Shown in pieces: positions 7,145 to 10,697 of a stretch of 10,697 nucleotides of DNA; positions within the stretch are counted from its first letter, which is position 1; each line of letters opens with the position of its first letter. The stretch lies in NCBI GenBank assembly GCA_024277485.1, contig JAJRVA010000083.1, forward strand, positions 1 to 10,697, in the 5' to 3' direction. The stretch is from Deltaproteobacteria bacterium. GTDB lineage: Bacteria; Desulfobacterota; Desulfobulbia; Desulfobulbales; Desulfobulbaceae. Below the pieces are notes generated by a model. It had not been told where the DNA came from. It was given only the letters and a program-made list of their open reading frames with translations, and searched no databases. A program made the translations under genes and the position numbers.

Positions 7145-8430
7145 TATTCTACCTCCAGAAGAAGGGCCGCTCCCTGGCCGCCGCCGATACACAGTGTTGC
7201 CAGGCCCCTGTGCAGGCCGCGCTCGTGCAGCTCATGCAGGAGGGTAAGGACCAACCTGGTGCCGGTCATGCCCACCGGATGCCCCAGGGCGATGGCGCCG
7301 CCGTTGACATTGAGAATTCCGGGGTCAATCGACCCGACCGCTTCCGTGCGGCCTAGATGTGTCCGGGCAAACACCCTGGAATCAAAGGCCTTCAGGCATG
7401 CGATCACCTGGGCCGCAAAGGCCTCGTTGATCTCGACAAGGTCAATGTCCCGCATAGTCAGCCCTGTTGCGGCCAGGAGATCATGGGTCGCAAACACAGG
7501 TCCCAGCCCCATTCGTTTCGGCTCCAGCCCGGCATACCTGTATGCCCGCATATAGCCCAGCGGCGTGAGCCCTCTTTTTTCAGCCTCGCTTTCACTCGTG
7601 ACCAGCACGGCTGCCGCGGCATCGGTAACCTGTGATGAATTTCCTGCGGTGACGGTTCCATTTTTCCGGTCGAAAAAAGGGCGGAGCCGGGCCAGCTTCT
7701 CCAGGGTCTGCCCCTCCCGGATCCCGTCATCACGATCAAGCAGGGCGCCGCTGAAGGCATCGTAAACAACAGCCATGCTCTCCCGGGCAAACCGGCCGCT
7801 CTCTCTTGCGGCCAGCGCTTTCCGGTGGCTTTGCAGAGAAAATGTATCCTGCTCTACCCGGCTGATGCCGAAATCCCGGGCCAGCACTTCGGCTGTCGAT
7901 CCCATCAAAAGCCCGCTCACCGGATCGGTCAGGCCGGACATCAGCCCTATGACCGGCTTGAGAAAGGCCGGACGAAAACCGAACAGGGCGCGGACCCGGT
8001 CAAGAGCGGTTTTTGATCTGGAGAGTTTTTCAAAAAGACGGGTCATCTTTGTGCTGTAGACCAGCGGGATATTGCTCATGGACTCCACCCCGCCGCTGAG
8101 ATAAATTCTGCCCTCTCCGGCATGGATTCGGGCCGCAGCGGTAGTGATGGCCTCCATGCCCGAAGCGCAGTTCCTGTGTACCGTGGCCGCAGGGGTGGCC
8201 TCTGAAAACCCGGCCCGCAGCGCGATCACCCTGGCGATGTTGGCAGCATGAATGGGCTGGGCGACATTGCCGATGATAACTTCGTCCACCTCGTCAAAGT
8301 TCAAGGGAGAGCGCAGCATGACCTCCCTGACCAGCCTGCTGCCCAGGGTATCGGCCTGCAGGGTCTGCAGCCTGCCGCCCGCCTTGGCCATGACCGTTCT
8401 GAGTCCTGATATGATTGCGATACGTTCCAT
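7144..8430 (-). CDS. fadI: 3-ketoacyl-CoA thiolase (acetyl-CoA acyltransferase), FadI type
   Basis: This enzyme cleaves 3-ketoacyl-CoA with CoA to give acetyl-CoA and a chain two carbons shorter, as partner of the adjacent multifunctional protein. The 428-residue chain has the full thiolase set: nucleophilic Cys88 in HRNCASGME (85-93), NEAFA (335-339), GGAIALGHPVGMTG (377-390) with His384, and the second active-site Cys414 in CIGGGQGAA (414-422). The insertion around residues 125-175 is longer than in short biosynthetic thiolases and fits the FadI-like trifunctional-protein class. The ATG at 8430 has GGAGAG 6 nt upstream. Its stop codon shares one base with the start of the next gene (TAATG). 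A 51-nt gap separates it from the synthetase gene upstream. Confidence 0.95.
   Translation of the reverse strand: MERIAIISGLRTVMAKAGGRLQTLQADTLGSRLVREVMLRSPLNFDEVDEVIIGNVAQPIHAANIARVIALRAGFSEATPAATVHRNCASGMEAITTAAARIHAGEGRIYLSGGVESMSNIPLVYSTKMTRLFEKLSRSKTALDRVRALFGFRPAFLKPVIGLMSGLTDPVSGLLMGSTAEVLARDFGISRVEQDTFSLQSHRKALAARESGRFARESMAVVYDAFSGALLDRDDGIREGQTLEKLARLRPFFDRKNGTVTAGNSSQVTDAAAAVLVTSESEAEKRGLTPLGYMRAYRYAGLEPKRMGLGPVFATHDLLAATGLTMRDIDLVEINEAFAAQVIACLKAFDSRVFARTHLGRTEAVGSIDPGILNVNGGAIALGHPVGMTGTRLVLTLLHELHERGLHRGLATLCIGGGQGAALLLEVE
7151..7156 (-). promoter_or_regulatory. Ribosome binding site GGAGGT deciding the start of the FadJ-type gene
   Basis: On the minus strand GGAGGT lies 6 nt before the ATG at 7144 and inside the last codons of the thiolase gene. 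The combination with the TAATG junction supports termination-reinitiation and argues against the 16-residue longer frame. Confidence 0.75.
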
Positions 8431-8481
8431 TGTAGTCTCTCCGTTTGCGGAAGCGGCGCATGGTGCAGGTCGCTTACATTT
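8431..8481 (-). other. 51-nt spacer between synthetase and thiolase genes, with a weak stem
   Basis: This is the only true gap inside the operon. It holds the thiolase ribosome binding site (GGAGAG at 8437-8442) and a 5-bp complementary pair, AAGCG (8451-8455) with CGCTT (8471-8475), that could fold into a short hairpin. No U-run follows, so it does not look like a terminator; readthrough is expected. It could be an mRNA processing or stability element, but the stem is too short to be confident. Confidence 0.3.
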
Positions 8482-10233
8482 TCATATGTGTCCCCTGTAC
8501 ATCTGTTCGATCTCGTCCTGGAAGCGATCCAGGACATGGTCACGGGCCAGTTTCATGGACGGCGTCAGGTCCCCGTTTTCTATGGTCAGGGGTTCGGTTA
8601 TGAGATGAAAAGCCCTGACCCTCTCCCAGTGGTTGAATTTTTTGTTGATTCGCGCGATCAGCTGGCGGATCTTTTTCTGAAAGCGTGGGGAATGGACTGC
8701 TTTGTCCGTGCCGTCAAACCCGTGTCTTGCGGCAAATTCGAGCATTGCGCTTTTTTCCGGCATGAGAAGCGCCGTTACAAACGGCCTGTTATTACCGATG
8801 ATCAGGACATGATCAAACCAGCCCGAGGCCATGAAGAGATATTCGATATAGTCCAGGGAGATGTATTCCCCGGTTGAGGTCTTGGCCAGGTCCTTGACCC
8901 TGCCTGTAATGGTGATATATCCATCCTCGTCCATGCTGGCCAGGTCCCCGGTATGGAGCCATCCTTCACTGTCAACCACCTCATCGGTCGCCTTTTGATT
9001 GTTATGGTATCCCTTCATGATGCCCGGCCCCCGGGCAAGGAGTTCACCACCCTCGCCGATCTTCACCTCCGTGTGGGCAAAAGGCTTGCCGCAGGTGCCG
9101 ACCCTGTTTTCACCCGGCGCGTTGGCGCAGATCACCGGACTTGACTCGGTGAGCCCGTATCCCTGGTACAGGGGGACGCCGATATTGAGAAAAAAACGGT
9201 AGAGATCATCGGACAGCGGCGCACCGCCCGAGATCATCATCCGTATCCTGCCCCCAAGGGCGCCGCGCAGTTTGTCATAGACCAGCCGGTCACACAGGCT
9301 GTCCAGCCATGATTTCGGAGTGTATGGTTCTTTCCTGTATGCCCTGCGAAAGGTCATCCCCGCAATGACCCGCTGAACGGGATTGCCCTGCATCGCCTTT
9401 TTGTGCATCTTGAAAGAGACTTTCTCAAGAAGCCTGGGCACAACAGTCATGACCGTCGGCCGCACGTCCTGCAGCAGGCTGCTGATATTCTTCACCGAAT
9501 CGGCAAAAAAGATACTCATCCCGGTGCTGAGGTAAAAATACATGACCATGCGCTCAAAGATATGGGCCAGGGGCAAAAAGCTCAGCGCCCTGCCTTTTTC
9601 AGGATCAAACCTGTACTTGATGGTGGTGTCGATGATCTGGGAGATGAGATTGTAATGGGTGAGTTCCACGCCTTTCGGCAGGCCGGAAGTACCGGAGGTA
9701 TAGACGATGGTGGCCAGGTCATCCGGAGCGATTCTGGAGAGTATCTCGTCGAACTTTCCAGGTGACTCGGCGTCGATTTGCTGCCCGGCCCGGATGAAGC
9801 GCTCCAGAGATCTGCATACCGCACCCGTGCAGTCTATATCGAGACACTCGATCGAATTGTCAGCATCCTGAATACTCTCTCTCTGCTCATCAGTCTGGGT
9901 AAAAACAGTATGCAGGTCTGCGTCATCAATCTGGAATCGCAGGTTTCTGGTGGAGATATTGGTAAAAAGAGGCACACTCACCGCGCCGCTGAGCATCAGC
10001 GCGTAATCAATCATGAGCCAGTAAACGGATGGCGAAAGGACCAGTCCAATCTGTCTGCCGCGCCACCCCTCGGCCTCAAAGGACAGGGTCAGGGCACGTA
10101 CCGCCTGCAGATACGCAGTTTTTGAAAACGTCTTCCAGCGGTCGGACTCCCTGTGATTCAGGAAGGTTGCATTTTCCGGCAACTCTTTGACAGAGCTATA
10201 CAGAGCAGCAAAACTTGTCATGTCTTTTTTCAT
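8482..10233 (-). CDS. Long-chain fatty acyl-CoA synthetase (AMP-forming), first gene of the operon
   Basis: This enzyme activates free fatty acids to acyl-CoA through an acyl-AMP intermediate, the entry step to the pathway encoded downstream. The 583-residue protein has the AMP-binding P-loop YTSGTSGLPKG (178-188), the GYGLTESSP signature (358-366), the HTGDL motif (427-431), hinge region GRVKDLAKTSTGEYIS (444-459), and the C-terminal catalytic lysine in LTPSMKLAR (Lys561). The LPLAHIFERM segment (220-229) is typical of the long-chain (FadD15/ACSL-like) branch. A longer in-frame start at 10278 exists, but the ATG at 10233 has AGGAGGA 7 nt upstream and is preferred. Chain-length preference cannot be read from sequence. 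Position nearest the leader makes it the promoter-proximal gene. Confidence 0.93.
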   Translation of the reverse strand: MKKDMTSFAALYSSVKELPENATFLNHRESDRWKTFSKTAYLQAVRALTLSFEAEGWRGRQIGLVLSPSVYWLMIDYALMLSGAVSVPLFTNISTRNLRFQIDDADLHTVFTQTDEQRESIQDADNSIECLDIDCTGAVCRSLERFIRAGQQIDAESPGKFDEILSRIAPDDLATIVYTSGTSGLPKGVELTHYNLISQIIDTTIKYRFDPEKGRALSFLPLAHIFERMVMYFYLSTGMSIFFADSVKNISSLLQDVRPTVMTVVPRLLEKVSFKMHKKAMQGNPVQRVIAGMTFRRAYRKEPYTPKSWLDSLCDRLVYDKLRGALGGRIRMMISGGAPLSDDLYRFFLNIGVPLYQGYGLTESSPVICANAPGENRVGTCGKPFAHTEVKIGEGGELLARGPGIMKGYHNNQKATDEVVDSEGWLHTGDLASMDEDGYITITGRVKDLAKTSTGEYISLDYIEYLFMASGWFDHVLIIGNNRPFVTALLMPEKSAMLEFAARHGFDGTDKAVHSPRFQKKIRQLIARINKKFNHWERVRAFHLITEPLTIENGDLTPSMKLARDHVLDRFQDEIEQMYRGHI

Positions 10234-10240
10234 CGCATGC

Positions 10241-10247
10241 TCCTCCT
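10241..10247 (-). promoter_or_regulatory. Strong ribosome binding site AGGAGGA for the acyl-CoA synthetase
   Basis: On the minus strand a near-perfect Shine-Dalgarno AGGAGGA stands 7 nt before the ATG at 10233. It falls inside the 15-codon extension that an upstream ATG at 10278 would add, so it fixes the start at 10233. Confidence 0.8.
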
Positions 10248-10405
10248 GCAGAGTGGCGTAAGGCGAAAAAGAGGACATGTACGATGGCAGGCAGTTCTTG
10301 CTGCACGATAAAAAAATATTATCCGCTGGTTATGGTCCCATTGCTGATGTCCTCGTCTTTCTGTGCTTCACGGTTAGCGCCTCGTTTAACAGTTGATACT
10401 CATTC

Positions 10406-10433
10406 CGTATATATTTAATATAATCATTGTCTG
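10406..10433 (-). promoter_or_regulatory. Candidate operon promoter (CAGACA-N16-TATACG)
   Basis: Immediately after the citrate synthase terminator, the minus strand has CAGACA (10433-10428), a 16-nt spacer and TATACG (10411-10406), each matching 4 of 6 sigma-70 consensus bases. The region is the most AT-rich part of the leader, which fits a promoter, but the match is modest and AT-rich DNA gives such hits by chance. It would leave a leader of roughly 165 nt. Confidence 0.25.
10410..10422. repeat. AT-only 13-nt palindrome TATATT-T-AATATA
   Basis: TATATTTAATATA is a perfect odd-length dyad overlapping the candidate promoter. A regulator could bind here, but a low-complexity AT palindrome may equally be just part of promoter melting DNA. 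Confidence 0.3.
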
Positions 10434-10434
10434 G

Positions 10435-10463
10435 AAAAAATCAGCAAAGCGCATCTTTTGCCG
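10435..10463 (-). terminator. Rho-independent terminator of the citrate synthase gene
   Basis: On the minus strand, starting 3 nt after the TGA, CGGCAAA (10463-10457) pairs with TTTGCTG (10448-10442) in a 7-bp stem with one G-T pair and an 8-nt loop. One A and then T6 (10440-10435) follow. This is the usual stem plus U-run layout and separates the citrate synthase transcript from the fatty-acid operon. Confidence 0.65.
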
Positions 10464-10466
10464 CTT

Positions 10467-10697
10467 TCAGTGACTCTCCACGCGGCCTCTTTTTTCCAGG
10501 GGATCAAACCTGCACCCCATCAGACCACAGTACTGGCCGACATATTCGGCCTTGGGACGATACAGGGCCGGTTTCTCCTGGGCCTCGCCGGTCTTTTCCT
10601 CGATAATGTGCGCGGTCCATCCCGCTATCCGCGAGACGGCAAAGACAGGTGTCATCAGGTCCGAAGGGATTCCCAGGAGATGATAGACCGAGGCGGA
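10467..10697 (-). CDS. gltA: Citrate synthase, C-terminal 76 residues, 5' part outside window
   Basis: The frame is open from the right edge of the window to a TGA at 10467-10469. The segment 'LMTPVFAVSRIAGWTAHIIE' followed by 'YRPKAEYVG' is the C-terminal signature of bacterial-type (Si)-citrate synthases. These condense acetyl-CoA with oxaloacetate; the Arg in SRIAGW corresponds to a conserved substrate-contacting arginine. 2-Methylcitrate synthases share this region, so the substrate cannot be excluded as propionyl-CoA. Two details differ from common homologues: a slightly longer loop (GEAQEKPAL) before YRPKAEY, and a tail containing two cysteines (QYCGLMGCRF). The gene is co-directional with the fatty-acid operon but ends in its own likely terminator. 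The active-site His and Asp lie beyond the window. Confidence 0.85.
   Translation of the reverse strand, partial: SASVYHLLGIPSDLMTPVFAVSRIAGWTAHIIEEKTGEAQEKPALYRPKAEYVGQYCGLMGCRFDPLEKRGRVESH

Larger units (their letters stand above)
10234..10434 (-). other. Leader / intergenic region upstream of the fatty-acid operon
   Basis: About 200 nt lie between the citrate synthase terminator and the synthetase start. Reading on the minus strand, the distal third is very AT-rich and contains a 13-nt odd palindrome. The middle part has mixed composition, followed by a T7 tract (10318-10312) and a short GCAG/CTGC complementary pair (about 10292-10305). No recognised riboswitch, small gene or known fatty-acid repressor operator (FadR or PsrA type) could be identified by eye. 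Confidence 0.5.

Noticed and set aside
7145..7192. 16-residue N-terminal extension of the FadJ-type protein
   Set aside because: It overlaps the thiolase C-terminus, is Arg/Gly/Ser-rich without family similarity, and the GGAGGT site points to the ATG at 7144.
6194..7555. Plus-strand open frames opposite the FadJ-type and thiolase genes
   Set aside because: They are antisense to residues that include catalytic motifs of both enzymes; their sequences are rich in odd composition typical of shadow frames.
10234..10278. 15-residue N-terminal extension of the acyl-CoA synthetase
   Set aside because: A near-perfect Shine-Dalgarno sits inside the extension, 7 nt before the ATG at 10233.
10385..10425. 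Possible FadR- or PsrA-like operator near the operon promoter (GAATGAGTATCAAC on the minus strand)
   Set aside because: Only a loose half-match to TetR-type FadR sites; no second half-site is present, so it is not reported as an operator.
1..10697. Mobile elements, CRISPR, tRNA/rRNA, or defence or secondary-metabolite systems
   Set aside because: No tandem spaced repeats, transposase motifs, cloverleaf sequences or such domains were seen; nearly all bases are accounted for by metabolic genes.

Overview
The window looks like a chromosomal stretch of an anaerobic, lipid-degrading bacterium. The mix is a long-chain acyl-CoA synthetase, an FadI/FadJ-type thiolase and multifunctional enzyme, an FadE-type acyl-CoA dehydrogenase, a bacterial-type citrate synthase and a U32-family protein, at GC a little above 50% by eye. 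This would suit a Desulfobacterota (delta-proteobacterial) genome. That placement is inference from protein flavour and cannot be proven from the window. No mobile element, CRISPR array, tRNA or rRNA was seen.

Layout from left to right. Positions 2-556 (+) are the 3' end of a U32 peptidase-family gene. Positions 557-702 separate it from a convergent block of minus-strand genes. From the promoter side, reading right to left, that block is: acyl-CoA synthetase (10233-8482), thiolase (8430-7144), enoyl-CoA hydratase/3-hydroxyacyl-CoA dehydrogenase (7144-5015), FadE-like acyl-CoA dehydrogenase (5018-2850), and a two-enzyme protein joining a PlsC-like acyltransferase to an alpha/beta hydrolase (2856-703). 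Upstream of the operon, 10467-10697 (-) is the 3' end of a citrate synthase gene. It is followed by a likely Rho-independent terminator and a ~200-nt leader that should carry the operon promoter.

How the genes work together. The synthetase activates fatty acids to acyl-CoA, FadE introduces the double bond, the FadJ-type protein hydrates and oxidises, and the thiolase releases acetyl-CoA. This is one full beta-oxidation cycle encoded on one transcript. The last four genes are joined by 1-, 4- and 7-nt overlaps, which implies translational coupling. Acetyl-CoA would feed the citrate synthase encoded just upstream. No electron-transfer flavoprotein, fatty-acid transporter or dedicated regulator is present in the window.

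The least ordinary item is the last gene of the operon. One 717-residue chain carries an acyltransferase-like domain (HX4E and PEG motifs), an unassigned middle region of ~200 residues, and a serine hydrolase domain with an apparently complete Ser/Asp/His triad. Its tight coupling to FadE suggests a role in freeing, moving or storing acyl chains alongside beta-oxidation.
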